64,000 bases of DNA, from positions 741,317 to 805,316 of the forward strand of contig NZ_MRYI01000001.1 of the NCBI RefSeq assembly GCF_002260525.1, given 5' to 3'. The number at the start of each line of letters is the position of its first letter. Position 1 is the first letter of the stretch. The translations under genes were made by a program, and so were the position numbers. This stretch comes from Hahella sp. CCB-MM4. Its GTDB lineage: Bacteria > Pseudomonadota > Gammaproteobacteria > Pseudomonadales > Oleiphilaceae. A model generated the notes under the pieces. The model did not search any database and had not been told where the DNA came from. It was given only the letters and a program-made list of their open reading frames with translations. Positions 1 through 9,616 of the stretch are shown in pieces.

Positions 1-1266
1 CAAAGGGTAAAGCGCATATTTTTCTGGACCTATTCGGTCAGCGTCGCCCTGGTACTGGTCGTAGCCTGGTGGTTTCTGGAAGACCTTGAAGCCACCACCT
101 TGGAAATGGATAAACAGGCAGAGATAGAGCACTTCCTGAACAGGCACGAAACTGACAAGATTGTACGAATCCAGTCAGCCATGTTGACCCTTGTATACCT
201 GCCGGCCGGACTGGATGAAGTCGAAGAGCTTCCCATCATTTTCCAGGGAATGCCAATTCCCTTTGAGGGGGAAGTTGACTTTCTTGGACAGGATTACCTG
301 GTCATCACCAATCATATTCCCGAAGGTACCTACTTTCTGGCAAAGGATCTGTCATTGTTTGAGCACAGGGAATCGATCATGGTTACCGCCATGATCACAC
401 TCGGTGGCCTGGCCATACTCATCAGTTTTATCCTGTCGGTGTTTATCAGCAGAACAATTTCAAAACCGCTGGAACAGTTAACCACCGATATTCGCCGGGC
501 ACGGCCGAGTGAAGAGGATGCGCGACTGCCGGTGACCTATAAGGATGCAGAACTAAATGAAATTTCCGGGTCCTTCAACAATTACCTGGACGATATTGAC
601 CACCTGATAAAACGTGAACGCTCACTGGTCACTATGGCCAGTCACGAGCTGAGAACGCCGATTACCGTGATATTAGGCGCAGCCGAAGTACTTCAAAACC
701 GGAAGCGCCTGCATCCGGATGATGAAAAGACTCTGTTGAGGATTTCCAACGCAGCCACCACCATGTCGGCCAACATTCAGGCGTTGTTGACGCTGGTCAG
801 GCAAACCAACACGCCTCCTTCAAGTGTTTCCTTTCTTCTTTCTCCCCTGCTGACGGACATCATTAATGAACTGGCCGGGGTGGACGCGTCATTGCGAAGC
901 AGAATTCAATTGGAAACACCCACCACCGAAGTTTCTCTCAAGGCCGACCGAACCATGGTCAGGATTCTCCTGCATAACCTGATCAGCAACGCCTTACATC
1001 ACAACAAGGGCCAGGTGTTTATCCGCTACAACAACACCACTCTCGAAGTGCTGGACGAAGGTATTAAAGTCGCTCCGCAACAGGCCTCAGCAGACACTTC
1101 ATCCGCCCAGCACAGCTCAGGCATCGGACTCTATATCGTGACGCTGATTTGTGACTACCTGGGATGGAAGTTCACGCTGGTTTCCACCCCGGAGGGGCAA
1201 ACCAGCGTGAAGGTACAGCTACCTGCGTCCGAAGCACACTCCCAGGTTCTTCCCTACACGTCCTGA
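1..1266 (+). CDS. Sensor histidine kinase, 5'-truncated by the window edge
   Basis: The frame is open from base 1, so the gene begins before the window; the internal TTG/ATG near 100-106 is not the real start. The first codons encode an N-terminal membrane helix (ending around AWWFLE), then a sensor segment of about 100 residues, a second helix (about visible residues 132-154), a HAMP-like region, and a HisKA domain with the phospho-acceptor in SHELRTP (His about 215 of the visible frame). The ATPase domain has an N box (LISNALHHN) and a G2 box (SSGIGLYI). The G1 box is degenerate: DEGIKV instead of DxGxG. It would autophosphorylate and pass phosphate to a response regulator, presumably encoded upstream and not visible. 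The 3' end overlaps the convergent MDR gene by 13 bp. Confidence 0.9.
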   Translation, partial: QRVKRIFFWTYSVSVALVLVVAWWFLEDLEATTLEMDKQAEIEHFLNRHETDKIVRIQSAMLTLVYLPAGLDEVEELPIIFQGMPIPFEGEVDFLGQDYLVITNHIPEGTYFLAKDLSLFEHRESIMVTAMITLGGLAILISFILSVFISRTISKPLEQLTTDIRRARPSEEDARLPVTYKDAELNEISGSFNNYLDDIDHLIKRERSLVTMASHELRTPITVILGAAEVLQNRKRLHPDDEKTLLRISNAATTMSANIQALLTLVRQTNTPPSSVSFLLSPLLTDIINELAGVDASLRSRIQLETPTTEVSLKADRTMVRILLHNLISNALHHNKGQVFIRYNNTTLEVLDEGIKVAPQQASADTSSAQHSSGIGLYIVTLICDYLGWKFTLVSTPEGQTSVKVQLPASEAHSQVLPYTS

Positions 1267-2330
1267 TGGAACCCTTCCAGTACGATTTTTCCCCGGGACT
1301 GGTTAGACTCCAGTAGCTTATGGGCACGCTTCAGGTTTGCCGCGTTGATCATCCCGAAATGGTTCGCAATGGTGGTCCGCACAAGCCCCGCATCAACCAG
1401 TTCTGCGACCCGACTTAGCAATTGATGTTGCTTGATCATGTCTTTCGTCTGGTAGAGCGATCGGGTAAACATCAGCTCCCAATGCAGGGAAACACTTTTG
1501 CGTTTAAGTGGCAGCGCACTCAACGTGGTGGGATCATCGATCAGACCGAATTGTCCCTGAGGCGCAATCACCTCCATGATGCTATCAAAATGCTGGTCGG
1601 TCTGGTTCAGCGATACCACGTGTGTCACCGTCTCATAACCAATGGCTTTCAGCTGCGGCGCTAACGGTTGGGTATGATCAATCACATGATGAGCTCCCAA
1701 ATCCAACAGCCAATTTCGGCTTTCTTCCCGGGAAGCGGTCCCGATCACCGTCACAGAAGTCAGCTGTCTGGCCAGTTGGGTCATAATCGACCCCACGCCA
1801 CCTGCCGCCCCGATAATCAGCAGGGTTTCGTTCGAGTGATATCCGGCACCGGTATTTGGTGCAGAGTTCGCACCAGGTTGATCAGACCAGATTGTCTCGC
1901 TACCAAGCCGTAATCGGTCAAACAGCATTTCCCAGGCGGTTATCGCCGTCAGAGGTAACGCTGCCGCCTCACCAAAGACAAGGGACTCCGGCATTTTCCC
2001 AACGATACGCTCATCTACGACCTGCAGTTCGGCATTGCTTCCTGGGCGGGAGATATCACCGGCATACCAGACCTGATCTCCAGGTTTGAACAAGGTGACG
2101 TCCGGTCCTACGGCTCTGACAATACCGCTGGCGTCCCACCCCAGAACTTTCCACTCTCCTTCCGCAGGAGAAACGCCTTTGCGGATTTTCGAATCCACCG
2201 GGTTCACGGATATTGCCCGTACTTCTACCAGCAAGTCGCGCCCACTAACCTTGGGTGCCGGTAGTTCTATATCAAGCAATGATTCTTCATGCTCTATCGG
2301 GAGCGCTTGTTGGTAAGCAATCGCTTTCAT
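1254..2330 (-). CDS. Zinc-type alcohol dehydrogenase-like / quinone reductase (MDR superfamily)
   Basis: A 358-residue medium-chain dehydrogenase/reductase. An N-terminal GroES-like fold (SVNPVDSKIRKG, GWDASGIV) is followed by a Rossmann domain with the glycine motif IIGAAGGVGS around residues 173-182. The cysteine and histidine ligands of the catalytic zinc of true ADHs are not evident, so NADPH-dependent reduction of quinones or enones is more likely than alcohol oxidation. Start ATG at 2330 has AGAGG five bases upstream. It lies downstream of nemA on the same strand, separated by a 20-bp tandem repeat, which suggests an electrophile or quinone detoxification group. The substrate cannot be read from sequence. 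Confidence 0.85.
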   Translation of the reverse strand: MKAIAYQQALPIEHEESLLDIELPAPKVSGRDLLVEVRAISVNPVDSKIRKGVSPAEGEWKVLGWDASGIVRAVGPDVTLFKPGDQVWYAGDISRPGSNAELQVVDERIVGKMPESLVFGEAAALPLTAITAWEMLFDRLRLGSETIWSDQPGANSAPNTGAGYHSNETLLIIGAAGGVGSIMTQLARQLTSVTVIGTASREESRNWLLDLGAHHVIDHTQPLAPQLKAIGYETVTHVVSLNQTDQHFDSIMEVIAPQGQFGLIDDPTTLSALPLKRKSVSLHWELMFTRSLYQTKDMIKQHQLLSRVAELVDAGLVRTTIANHFGMINAANLKRAHKLLESNQSRGKIVLEGFHQDV

Positions 2331-2339
2331 ATGTACCTC

Positions 2340-2399
2340 TTAATATCTACGTATTCATCTAAATATCTACGTGTTCATCTAAATATCTATATGTTCATC
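2340..2399 (-). repeat. Three tandem copies of a ~20-bp repeat in the MDR gene leader
   Basis: Three head-to-tail copies (2340-2359, 2360-2379, 2380-2399) of a unit close to taaatatctacgtgttcatc lie directly upstream of the MDR start. The copies differ at two or three positions. The period is two helical turns, so they could be stacked regulator sites or a slippage-prone leader. No family is recognised. Confidence 0.75.
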
Positions 2400-2456
2400 G
2401 TTTCGGACATTGTTGGTTCTCGCAAATCTGAGCTTCACTCAAATGAGACTCCGCCG

Positions 2457-3554
2457 TTACGCCGGTGAATATGCCGGATAGTCCGAATAACCTGTTTCAG
2501 TGCCACCGAACAACGTGGCGGAATTAAATTCCGCCAACGGCCAGCCATGACGTAAACGACTCGGCAAGTCCGGGTTGGCGATAAAGGGACGACCAAAGGC
2601 GACCAGATCAGCCAGTCCGGAAGATAGAATCTGCTCCGCCTTGGTCTGGTCATAGCGACCCGCCACAATCAGGGATCCGCTGAAGACCTTTCTAAGCTGG
2701 TGTCGGAACTCCTCCGGCACCTGGGGAGCATCATCCCAATCCGCTTCTGAAAGGTGCAGGTAGGCCAGAGAAAGCTTATTCAGCTGATCGGCAGCAAACT
2801 GAATCGTCTCCACGATTTCCGGACAATCCATTCCCCTGGCGGTGATATAAGGCGCCAGTCGCACGCCGACACGATCAGACCCGACCTCCGATTTCACAGC
2901 CTCAGCCACCTCTATCAGAAACCGCACGCGGTTGGGGATGCTGCCACCGAACTCATCGGTTCTCTGGTTGGATGTGCTTCTCAGAAACTGATCGATGAGG
3001 TAACCATTGGCGCCGTGGATTTCCACACCGTCGAACCCAGCTTCCATGGCATGACGGGCAGCACGCCGATAGTCCTCGATCACTTCCTTGATTTCCGCAG
3101 TGGTCAAGGCTCTCGGCATGGAGCATTCAAGCATCTGCCCTTCACCATTTTCATCGGCTACCCAGACGGTGGCATCCGCCTGAATGGCAGAAGGCGCCAC
3201 CGGAGCCCCACCGTCATGAAATGATTCATGAGACATGCGTCCCACATGCCAAAGTTGCAGGAATATTCTTCCGCCGGCTTCATGAACCGCACGGGTCACC
3301 AGTTTCCATCCCTGAACCTGTTCATCACTGTGTATACCCGGCGTGAAGCTATAACCCTGGCCCTGGGGGGAGATCTGCGTGGCCTCGGTGATAATCAGTC
3401 CGGCCCCTGCACGTTGGGCATAGTATTCCGCCATGGTCTGAGTGGGGATATTGCCGGGCTGGGCTGTACGACAACGGGTCATCGGTGCCATGACCATACG
3501 GTTGGGAAGGTAAAACTCATTCATCCGGTAGTTTTCTAATAACGTTGCAGTCAT
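2457..3554 (-). CDS. nemA: Old yellow enzyme family alkene reductase (N-ethylmaleimide reductase-like)
   Basis: An FMN-dependent TIM-barrel reductase of 365 residues, the usual NemA/OYE length. Landmarks are the N-terminal LPNRMVMAPMTR, the substrate-binding pair in EIHGANGYLIDQF (His and Asn), the RSTSNQRTDEFGGS segment and the phosphate-binding C-terminal region around VAFGRPFIANPDLP. It reduces activated C=C bonds, nitro compounds or maleimides using NAD(P)H. The ATG at 3554 is chosen because AAAGGAG lies about eight bases upstream; a GTG six bases earlier is too close. It starts two bases after the VOC-gene stop, so the two are probably translationally coupled. The divergent LysR gene is the likely regulator. 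Confidence 0.92.
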   Translation of the reverse strand: MTATLLENYRMNEFYLPNRMVMAPMTRCRTAQPGNIPTQTMAEYYAQRAGAGLIITEATQISPQGQGYSFTPGIHSDEQVQGWKLVTRAVHEAGGRIFLQLWHVGRMSHESFHDGGAPVAPSAIQADATVWVADENGEGQMLECSMPRALTTAEIKEVIEDYRRAARHAMEAGFDGVEIHGANGYLIDQFLRSTSNQRTDEFGGSIPNRVRFLIEVAEAVKSEVGSDRVGVRLAPYITARGMDCPEIVETIQFAADQLNKLSLAYLHLSEADWDDAPQVPEEFRHQLRKVFSGSLIVAGRYDQTKAEQILSSGLADLVAFGRPFIANPDLPSRLRHGWPLAEFNSATLFGGTETGYSDYPAYSPA

Positions 3555-3556
3555 GA

Positions 3557-4075
3557 TCACAGCTCCTTTAGCTGGTCCAGGGAATTCAATGAATCAAGTG
3601 GTTCAATGTCTTCACGTATGTCTTTGCGTATGTCTTCGCTTATGTCTTTAAATAACGGGATATCCAGTTCAATCAACAACCCCTCCACCAATGGAATAAA
3701 GATCTGTATCTGTTCGGCTTCGGGTACCCTGGCCATTTGGTAGGGCAGACCGGTATCTCTGATCAGGGCCAGTACATCCTCCAGTCTGGCCTGGGAGCGG
3801 AAGGCAATATGATTAAGTTGGGGCGGTTCGGAAGCCTCCGCGTCCACCATGTGCAATACGGCATCCTTCACCTGATAAAACCAGGCTCCGGGAAAAGAAA
3901 AAGGCGGCCGATATCCGGGGGAAAGACCCAATAACGCCACCAACTGATGTCCCACAGGATGACCTGCGGGGGCCGTGACATTGATATGATCGAACTCCCA
4001 GTGCACGTTCATGGGTTGGGTTTTCTGATCAGGATCAGAAGAGGAAGTCGTTTTTTCAGTTGGGTGATTCATCAT
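3557..4075 (-). CDS. VOC (glyoxalase/bleomycin-resistance) family protein
   Basis: A 172-residue protein with a single vicinal-oxygen-chelate fold: the opening strand WEFDHINVTA, the central PGAWFYQVKDAVLHMVD, the second-module strand LNHIAFRS and a later strand ending in GLLIELD. VOC proteins usually dimerise and bind a metal with His/Glu ligands; His in FDHINV, His in LNHIAF and Glu in LIELD are candidates. After the fold comes an unusual acidic/basic tail built from DISEDI/DIRKDI-type units, encoded by a 12-bp degenerate repeat around 3606-3650. First gene of the VOC-nemA-MDR group; the substrate is unknown. Confidence 0.75.
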   Translation of the reverse strand: MMNHPTEKTTSSSDPDQKTQPMNVHWEFDHINVTAPAGHPVGHQLVALLGLSPGYRPPFSFPGAWFYQVKDAVLHMVDAEASEPPQLNHIAFRSQARLEDVLALIRDTGLPYQMARVPEAEQIQIFIPLVEGLLIELDIPLFKDISEDIRKDIREDIEPLDSLNSLDQLKEL

Positions 4076-4178
4076 TGTCCACTGATCTTGCAGATTTAAA
4101 GATTGAGATCAGGGTATTTCACTGTTAGATTTTGAAAAACCACCAATATTCATAAGCTATTTCAACCAATTTTTGAAA
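4076..4178. promoter_or_regulatory. Divergent promoter region between the VOC/nemA group and the LysR gene
   Basis: This 103-bp AT-rich gap separates divergent starts, the classic layout for a LysR protein that represses itself and activates the facing genes. A LysR-type T-N11-A box cannot be assigned with confidence. Confidence 0.5.
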
Positions 4179-5108
4179 ATGAAAGCTCTACAGGATCTCA
4201 TCATCTTCACCAAAACGGCCCAATTGGGCAGTCTTTCGGCCTGCGCCCGGCAGCTGGATTTAACCCCGGCCGCCGCCAGTGCGGCGGTAAAGAGACTGGA
4301 AGCAGAACTCGGTGTGGCTCTCTTCATCCGTTCAACCCGGCATCTGCGTTTGACCCAGGAAGGGGAGGTATTTCTGAGGCATTGCCAGGAAGCGTTACAG
4401 ATACTGGATGAAGGTAGTCAGGCGATGACTCACGGCGTTGCTGCTGTCCGCGGTACTTTGCAATTATCCGCACCTTCAGATCTTGGCAGAAACATGTTGG
4501 TGGGTTGGTTGGACAGCTTTCAACAGCAATATCCGGAAGTGGAAGTACGCTTGCGACTCACTGACCGTATCGCCGACATATACAGCCAGCCGGTGGATCT
4601 GGCGTTGCGCTATGGGGAGCCGCCCCTATCCAATCTGGTGGCATTGTCTGTAGCACCGGGGAACCGGCGAATTCTCTGTGCTTCACCGGCGTACCTTGAA
4701 CAGCACGGCACGCCTGCTGCGCCAGATGAATTAACCCGACACAACTGCCTTTGCTACATGCTGAGCGAATACACGTACAATCGCTGGCGTCTGTTCGGAG
4801 AAGACCAGGAATATACGGTGGAAGTTAAAGGTAACCGGGTTTCAGACGATGGAGATGTGGTGAGACGCTGGGCAATAAACGGGCATGGCATCGCTTACAA
4901 ATCCGCCCTGGATGTGGCCAGGGATCTGGGGGCGGGAAATCTCATTTCTCTGTGCCCTGAATGGCGGGGAGAACCAGCTCCCCTGAATCTGATTTGTGCC
5001 GATCGCCGTCAGTTAAATCCTGCGGTCAGGGCATTACATCAGTCCTTAAAAGAACATTGCCGTCAGTTGCTGAACGAGAACGGCCTGCAATACCTCAACA
5101 AGCCTTAG
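4179..5108 (+). CDS. LysR-family transcriptional regulator
   Basis: A 309-residue LTTR. The winged HTH lies at residues 1-60 ([20 protein letters not shown], then [17 protein letters not shown]) and the effector-binding domain fills the rest. ATG at 4179 is preferred over an in-frame TTG six bases upstream because the HTH begins right after it; the Shine-Dalgarno is weak in either case. It is divergent from the VOC-nemA-MDR group and probably controls it in response to an electrophile or quinone, as in many OYE/LysR pairs. Its 3' end overlaps the convergent lactate dehydrogenase gene by four bases. Confidence 0.93.
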   Translation: MKALQDLIIFTKTAQLGSLSACARQLDLTPAAASAAVKRLEAELGVALFIRSTRHLRLTQEGEVFLRHCQEALQILDEGSQAMTHGVAAVRGTLQLSAPSDLGRNMLVGWLDSFQQQYPEVEVRLRLTDRIADIYSQPVDLALRYGEPPLSNLVALSVAPGNRRILCASPAYLEQHGTPAAPDELTRHNCLCYMLSEYTYNRWRLFGEDQEYTVEVKGNRVSDDGDVVRRWAINGHGIAYKSALDVARDLGAGNLISLCPEWRGEPAPLNLICADRRQLNPAVRALHQSLKEHCRQLLNENGLQYLNKP

Positions 5109-6091
5109 GCGACCCATTCACCGCTCTGGGTGTCACCTTTTTCGAAGGCATTGAGATTTTTAACCGTGACTTCCGCAATCGCGGACAACGCCTCCTGAGT
5201 GAAAAAAGCTTGATGCCCCGTAATAACGACATTAGGGAAAGTGAGCAGACGCGCAAATACATCGTCCTGTAGCAGGACATTGGAATAGTCTTCAAAGAAC
5301 AGTTCTGCCTCTTCTTCATAAACATCCAGCCCCAGATACCCCACCTGCTCGGATTTCAATCCATCTATCACTGCCGGAGTGTCAATCAGACCGCCACGAC
5401 TGGTGTTAATGATCATGACGCCCCGCTTCATCTGTGAGATGGTTTCAGCGTTGATCAAGTGGTGGGTCTGAGGCAACAGCGGACAGTGCAGACTGATAAT
5501 GTCAGCCTCACGAAACAGGCAGTCCAGCTCCACATATTCCGCGACGCCTTGCAATGCCGGGTTTTCGAAGGGATCACTGGCCAATACTCGACAGCCAAAA
5601 CCAGCCATGATCCTGGCAAAAGCCACCCCGATTTTTCCGGTACCGATCACACCGACGGTCTTGCCATGCAAATCAAATCCAAGCAAACCACTCAAAGAGT
5701 AGTCGTTTTCCCGCACCCGGTTGTAGGCTCTGTGGATATTTCGGTTGAGATCAAGAATCAGTGCGACGGCATGTTCAGCCACAGCATAAGGGGAATATTC
5801 CGGCACTCTTGCCACCCGAATACCTGCTTGCCTCGCAGCGTCCAGGTCCACATTATTGAACCCGGCACAACGCATGGCGATCATCCTGACACCAACACTT
5901 CCGAGCGTGGCAATGGTTTCAGCATCCAACGTGTCGTTGACGAAGCAGCACACCGCATCAAACCCTTTCGCCAGTACGGCTGTCTGAGGGTTAAGGTGTG
6001 CTTCAAAGTAGACCAGCTCGTGACGACTCTGATTGGCTGGTTCCAGATGTTCCTTGTCGTAGGGTTTGGCGGAGAATACGGCGGTTTTCAC
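5105..6091 (-). CDS. ldhA: D-lactate dehydrogenase (2-hydroxyacid dehydrogenase)
   Basis: A 328-residue NAD-dependent D-2-hydroxyacid dehydrogenase. The nucleotide-binding motif is [12 protein letters not shown]. The catalytic Arg is in [11 protein letters not shown], the Glu in [11 protein letters not shown] and the His in TGHQAFFT. The [15 protein letters not shown] and [13 protein letters not shown] segments are typical of fermentative LdhA. It interconverts pyruvate and D-lactate in the cytoplasm. Start is a GTG at 6091 with GGGA about eight bases upstream. Monocistronic by position: convergent to LysR and preceded by about 140 bp without a gene. Confidence 0.93.
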   Translation of the reverse strand: MKTAVFSAKPYDKEHLEPANQSRHELVYFEAHLNPQTAVLAKGFDAVCCFVNDTLDAETIATLGSVGVRMIAMRCAGFNNVDLDAARQAGIRVARVPEYSPYAVAEHAVALILDLNRNIHRAYNRVRENDYSLSGLLGFDLHGKTVGVIGTGKIGVAFARIMAGFGCRVLASDPFENPALQGVAEYVELDCLFREADIISLHCPLLPQTHHLINAETISQMKRGVMIINTSRGGLIDTPAVIDGLKSEQVGYLGLDVYEEEAELFFEDYSNVLLQDDVFARLLTFPNVVITGHQAFFTQEALSAIAEVTVKNLNAFEKGDTQSGEWVA

Positions 6092-6229
6092 AATGTCATT
6101 CCCAAATGTCTTAGCACCTGATAATAGGTTACACGTTTGGAAAATTATTGATATTCCTCCTTTTGGGCATGGCGCACAGCTATTCTCTTTTAGTCGTGGC
6201 GCAGAGCGATCTTGAGAGTACTGCAGAAA

Positions 6230-6922
6230 CTATCCTGCAAACTCGCTCCACAAATGCTCAAACCGATCAATAAATTCCCTGATCAACTTCTGGTCATCCG
6301 TGATCACGATGTTTTCCTGATTGCGGGTTGTGGCACTTCGTGTCCAGTTGAAGCTTCCATTGATCAGAAACATACGGTCCACAACACAGAACTTGTGATG
6401 CATGTGATCCGGCGTCTGATCAAGTCTTACCGGAACTTTATGCCGCTGAAGCATGGCGATATCACTGCCGATATCTTCTCTCTTGTCATCATCGGTGATG
6501 ACTCTCACAGCAACACCTCTTTCATGGGCATTTAGAACGGCGTCCGCAATGTCATTGTCGGAAATGGTAAACACACAGATATCGATCTGGCGCCTGGCAT
6601 TGTTGAGATGCTGAATAATCTGCCTGCGGCAGTCCTCTCCGGGGCTGAACCAGGCAGAGCTGGACGATTGTCGTGCCACCAGCGTGGAATCAAAAAGTTT
6701 GACACAACGTTCCAGCCAGCGCAGATGATCCATGGCGGCATCCGGCGTATCTTCCAGCCTGGCCCTGGCATGGTCAAACAAGCGGTTACGCAGATAGCTG
6801 ATGTCTTCATTGGGAAGATCTTCCAGGGCTGCGCGAAGATCTCTTGATTCTTCTTTACTCAGATGATCATCAGCGACATAGTCAATTAACTGCTGTTCCA
6901 GTTGCCTGGTTGTGGGGAGCAT
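6230..6922 (-). CDS. Single-HKD phospholipase D-like protein
   Basis: A 230-residue protein whose C-terminal half (about residues 95-225) is a PLD-like domain with one HKD-type motif, HHKFCVVDRMFLINGSFNW, of the form HxKxxxxD...GSxNW. Single-HKD proteins of this size resemble Nuc-type endonucleases and cardiolipin hydrolases, which act as dimers with two motifs per active site. The N-terminal 90 residues are helical and acidic with no signal peptide or lipobox, which argues for a cytoplasmic location and against a secreted nuclease. ATG at 6922 has AAAGGA upstream. Its target (nucleic acid or phospholipid) is not determinable. Confidence 0.85.
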   Translation of the reverse strand: MLPTTRQLEQQLIDYVADDHLSKEESRDLRAALEDLPNEDISYLRNRLFDHARARLEDTPDAAMDHLRWLERCVKLFDSTLVARQSSSSAWFSPGEDCRRQIIQHLNNARRQIDICVFTISDNDIADAVLNAHERGVAVRVITDDDKREDIGSDIAMLQRHKVPVRLDQTPDHMHHKFCVVDRMFLINGSFNWTRSATTRNQENIVITDDQKLIREFIDRFEHLWSEFAG

Positions 6923-6953
6923 GAAGGGTCCTTTTTTGAGGATTCATTCAGAT

Positions 6954-8078
6954 TTATCTCGACTGTTTCTTCGGCGGGTTGAGGCTAAACTCATAGCCTT
7001 TCCAGTCAGGATTATGAAAGCGGCTGAAGCTGACAATGGGAAACTGATCCCAGTCCCTGCTTCTCAAAATGCGAAATGCATCAGTGTTTGGTTGAATAAT
7101 ATCGAAAAGGGACTGTTTGAGCACCTGTTGTTTGGCCATCGCATCATAGCCGTGGGAATAGTCATAAGCCAAAAGCAGTGCCCAACCTCCTGCGGTAAAA
7201 TGTCCGGCCCCCAATGCACTGATGACTCCCTCATCAAGGTACTTCAATACTTTCTCGGAGCTGTTAACGGTCCCGATAAACACATCTTTTCCCGGCTCAA
7301 GCCCGTACTCATCCAGTGCAATAATCGTCCCGAACGCCATATGGTCGTTGGCCGTCCAGATACCATCAATATCCGTCGAGCGCTTTAACAATGCCCTCGC
7401 CAGGTCTGTGGCCTTCAGTTCGTTCCATTCACCGTAGACAACATTAACCAGATCGATGTCGGGGTGTTCATTGACATAGTCACGCATCCCCGCTTCCCGT
7501 AACGTGGAGGCAGGCGTGACGGTATCCCCGGAGATGGCAAACCATTTAAAACGCTTCTGATCAGGTTTGGCTTTTTGCATGACCTGATGCATCTGGCGGG
7601 CCGTGTGGTAGCCGACCCAGTGATTATCCGGGACCAGAGAGCCCAGCCAATGAGAAAACTGTTCGCGGGGACTACCATATATCTGCTTCTGGGCACGGGT
7701 TAAATCGCTGAGAATCATGATCGTGGGAATTTTTCTGGCAGCGGTGAGTTCGAGCAAGCGGGGCCCGGTATTCGCCTCGTTCACCAGGATAATGAAATCC
7801 GTTGGTTGTTTTGAGCGGCCGATTCTCTCGCCCATTTCCAATGTACGGAAAACATCCCGGTTGCCGTGCAATATGGTCAGGTCAATGTTCAACTGCCGGG
7901 CCGCAGCCTGCATGAAATTGTCCACATCCCCCCAAAAGGACTCGTTGAGCCAGCCCGGGTTCAAGAAGGTCACTTTGATCGGTTCGTGGTGTGCCGCCAC
8001 CGGTAGGGCCACCCACAGAGTGAGCCATAACATGCATATCTGCAGAATTCTTTGTTTCACGCCTTTGGAAGCTCTCAT
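6954..8078 (-). CDS. Periplasmic sugar-binding-like protein (orphan substrate-binding protein)
   Basis: A 374-residue protein with a cleavable-type signal peptide (hydrophobic ILQICMLWLTLWVALPVAA, cut before HHEPIK). The mature part resembles the ribose-binding/Peripla_BP_4 family: an opening strand VTFLNPG, a VNEANTGPRLLE segment, and the hinge-region IDGIWTANDHMAFG typical of LacI/RbsB-type binding proteins. No permease or ATPase gene is nearby, so it is either an orphan component or a ligand receptor for a membrane sensor, as LuxP or ChvE are. It sits 32 bp upstream of the PLD-like gene and could be co-transcribed with it. The ligand is unknown. Confidence 0.8.
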   Translation of the reverse strand: MRASKGVKQRILQICMLWLTLWVALPVAAHHEPIKVTFLNPGWLNESFWGDVDNFMQAAARQLNIDLTILHGNRDVFRTLEMGERIGRSKQPTDFIILVNEANTGPRLLELTAARKIPTIMILSDLTRAQKQIYGSPREQFSHWLGSLVPDNHWVGYHTARQMHQVMQKAKPDQKRFKWFAISGDTVTPASTLREAGMRDYVNEHPDIDLVNVVYGEWNELKATDLARALLKRSTDIDGIWTANDHMAFGTIIALDEYGLEPGKDVFIGTVNSSEKVLKYLDEGVISALGAGHFTAGGWALLLAYDYSHGYDAMAKQQVLKQSLFDIIQPNTDAFRILRSRDWDQFPIVSFSRFHNPDWKGYEFSLNPPKKQSR

Positions 8079-8171
8079 GTGACTGCCGCTTATCGGCTCA
8101 AGGCCTATCTTATTATTACAGCTTATATTATGCAGATATCCACTTCTCCTACCCTGTGATTCCCCAAAATC

Positions 8172-8203
8172 AAAAAAGCGCTATGCCGGATTTGGCATAG
8201 CGC
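8172..8203 (-). terminator. Intrinsic terminator of the beta-helix gene
   Basis: A perfect 10-bp stem (gcgctatgcc at 8178-8187 with ggcatagcgc at 8194-8203) with a 6-base loop; on the minus strand it is followed by a run of six T (complement of 8172-8177). Confidence 0.9.
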
Positions 8204-8246
8204 CGATGATAGATCTGAATATAAAGCTGTTTCTACCCCGGACTAA

Positions 8247-9377
8247 CTACCAGCTACAACTTGCATCCGGCTCATAATATGCGCCACTGATACCAACATA
8301 GTCGGACAACGCATTATCGTAGGAGTCGTTTCCACAGACATTCGATTGTGGATAGGCCATCATTTTGACGGCTGCATTGCCGTTGTCAAAAAAGACGTTG
8401 CTGTAGACATCATTTTCCACGCCGTACTGATACCCGTTTACCATATGCCCGCCGATTCGAATTCCGGCGCCGTTATTGGCAAAACTGATATTGTTACGCA
8501 GGATATTCCGGTCACCTTGAATATTAAATCCTCCGGAGTTGGGATCTCGCTGACCGGTGCAAATATTATTTTCCACCAGGTTGTACTCAGAGCCGTCTTT
8601 AATATCCACGCATTCATTGCCATTCGTGAGAAAGCTATTGTCGTGAATCCAGTTATGATGACTATGGTCTGGATCAGAGGTCAGATTCTTACCATTGCCC
8701 CATTGCCCCGGGGCAGTGCCCACATAGATGGCCTCACCATTTTTGGTTCCGTCATTGAACTGAAAATCCAGAACGCCACAGTTATAGAAGGTGTTTCCAA
8801 AAATCTCCGCTTCCGAAACAAAGTAGCGAATTCTCACACACTCTCCCCCGGCATTACGCAATCTCATGGCCCTTATCGCCACGCCTTTGGGTCCGGACAT
8901 CGGTTCAATTCCCTGCACCCAGATCAAGGTTCCACGGTAGCTTTCCGGTGACGCTTCATCCGCATACTTGCCATCAATCGTAAATCCGCGCAGATGGATA
9001 TAGCTATGATGGATTTCGATGATGTGAGCATCGAATGCGCCATGCAGTTCGGCCTCTTTAGAACCGTAGATCAGGATCGGCCGGTCAGCTTCACCGTCCC
9101 TGACAGTTCTCACATCCTGGTAATAATGGCCGTCATGAAGAAATATTCGCTCCCCCGGTTGAGCCAGTTCAAGCGCTGCATTAATGGTTCTTAAAGGTGC
9201 GCTGTCAGTACCGGGATTGGCATCATCACCGGTGGGAGAAACATGGTAGATATGTAGGTTTGGATACTGGAAGTCTTCATATGACTGATCAAAAAAAGCC
9301 AATACTGAAGCAGACTGAAAATAACTAAATACCAACGCTAGAAATATAGATAAAGTTCTCAATTTCACGTCCCTCAA
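8247..9377 (-). CDS. Secreted right-handed parallel beta-helix protein (polysaccharide lyase-like)
   Basis: A 376-residue protein with an N-terminal signal peptide (TLSIFLALVFSYFQSASVLA). The mature part opens with YHVSPTGDDANPGT, a DUF1565-like opening typical of surface or secreted beta-helix proteins, then shows stacked repeats rich in Asn ladders (NTFYNCG, NNICTGQ, NNISFANNGAGIRIGG, NDVYSNVFFDNG). This is the fold of pectate/alginate lyases and mannuronan epimerases, but a diagnostic catalytic set cannot be assigned. It probably acts on an extracellular polysaccharide. Start is taken as TTG at 9377 with GGTGA upstream; a GTG three codons later is possible. Confidence 0.75.
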   Translation of the reverse strand: MRDVKLRTLSIFLALVFSYFQSASVLAFFDQSYEDFQYPNLHIYHVSPTGDDANPGTDSAPLRTINAALELAQPGERIFLHDGHYYQDVRTVRDGEADRPILIYGSKEAELHGAFDAHIIEIHHSYIHLRGFTIDGKYADEASPESYRGTLIWVQGIEPMSGPKGVAIRAMRLRNAGGECVRIRYFVSEAEIFGNTFYNCGVLDFQFNDGTKNGEAIYVGTAPGQWGNGKNLTSDPDHSHHNWIHDNSFLTNGNECVDIKDGSEYNLVENNICTGQRDPNSGGFNIQGDRNILRNNISFANNGAGIRIGGHMVNGYQYGVENDVYSNVFFDNGNAAVKMMAYPQSNVCGNDSYDNALSDYVGISGAYYEPDASCSW

Positions 9378-9616
9378 AATATCACCGTCACAAAGTGGAA
9401 ACCGGATATCCGGGATTCTGAAAAGGCAGGTACTACTGCGTTCTTTCTCCTGTTCTCAGAAATCCATTGGCCGCAAGATTAGAGAAATCCCCTCCTGGCA
9501 TGGGTTATTAATCGTACAAAATATGTACAAATCTATGGCAGGCTGTTCGCTTTCTTAACCCATTGTTAACCCCCTCCGGATTATGCTGGTGACCGAATCT
9601 GGAAGGAGTACAACCA

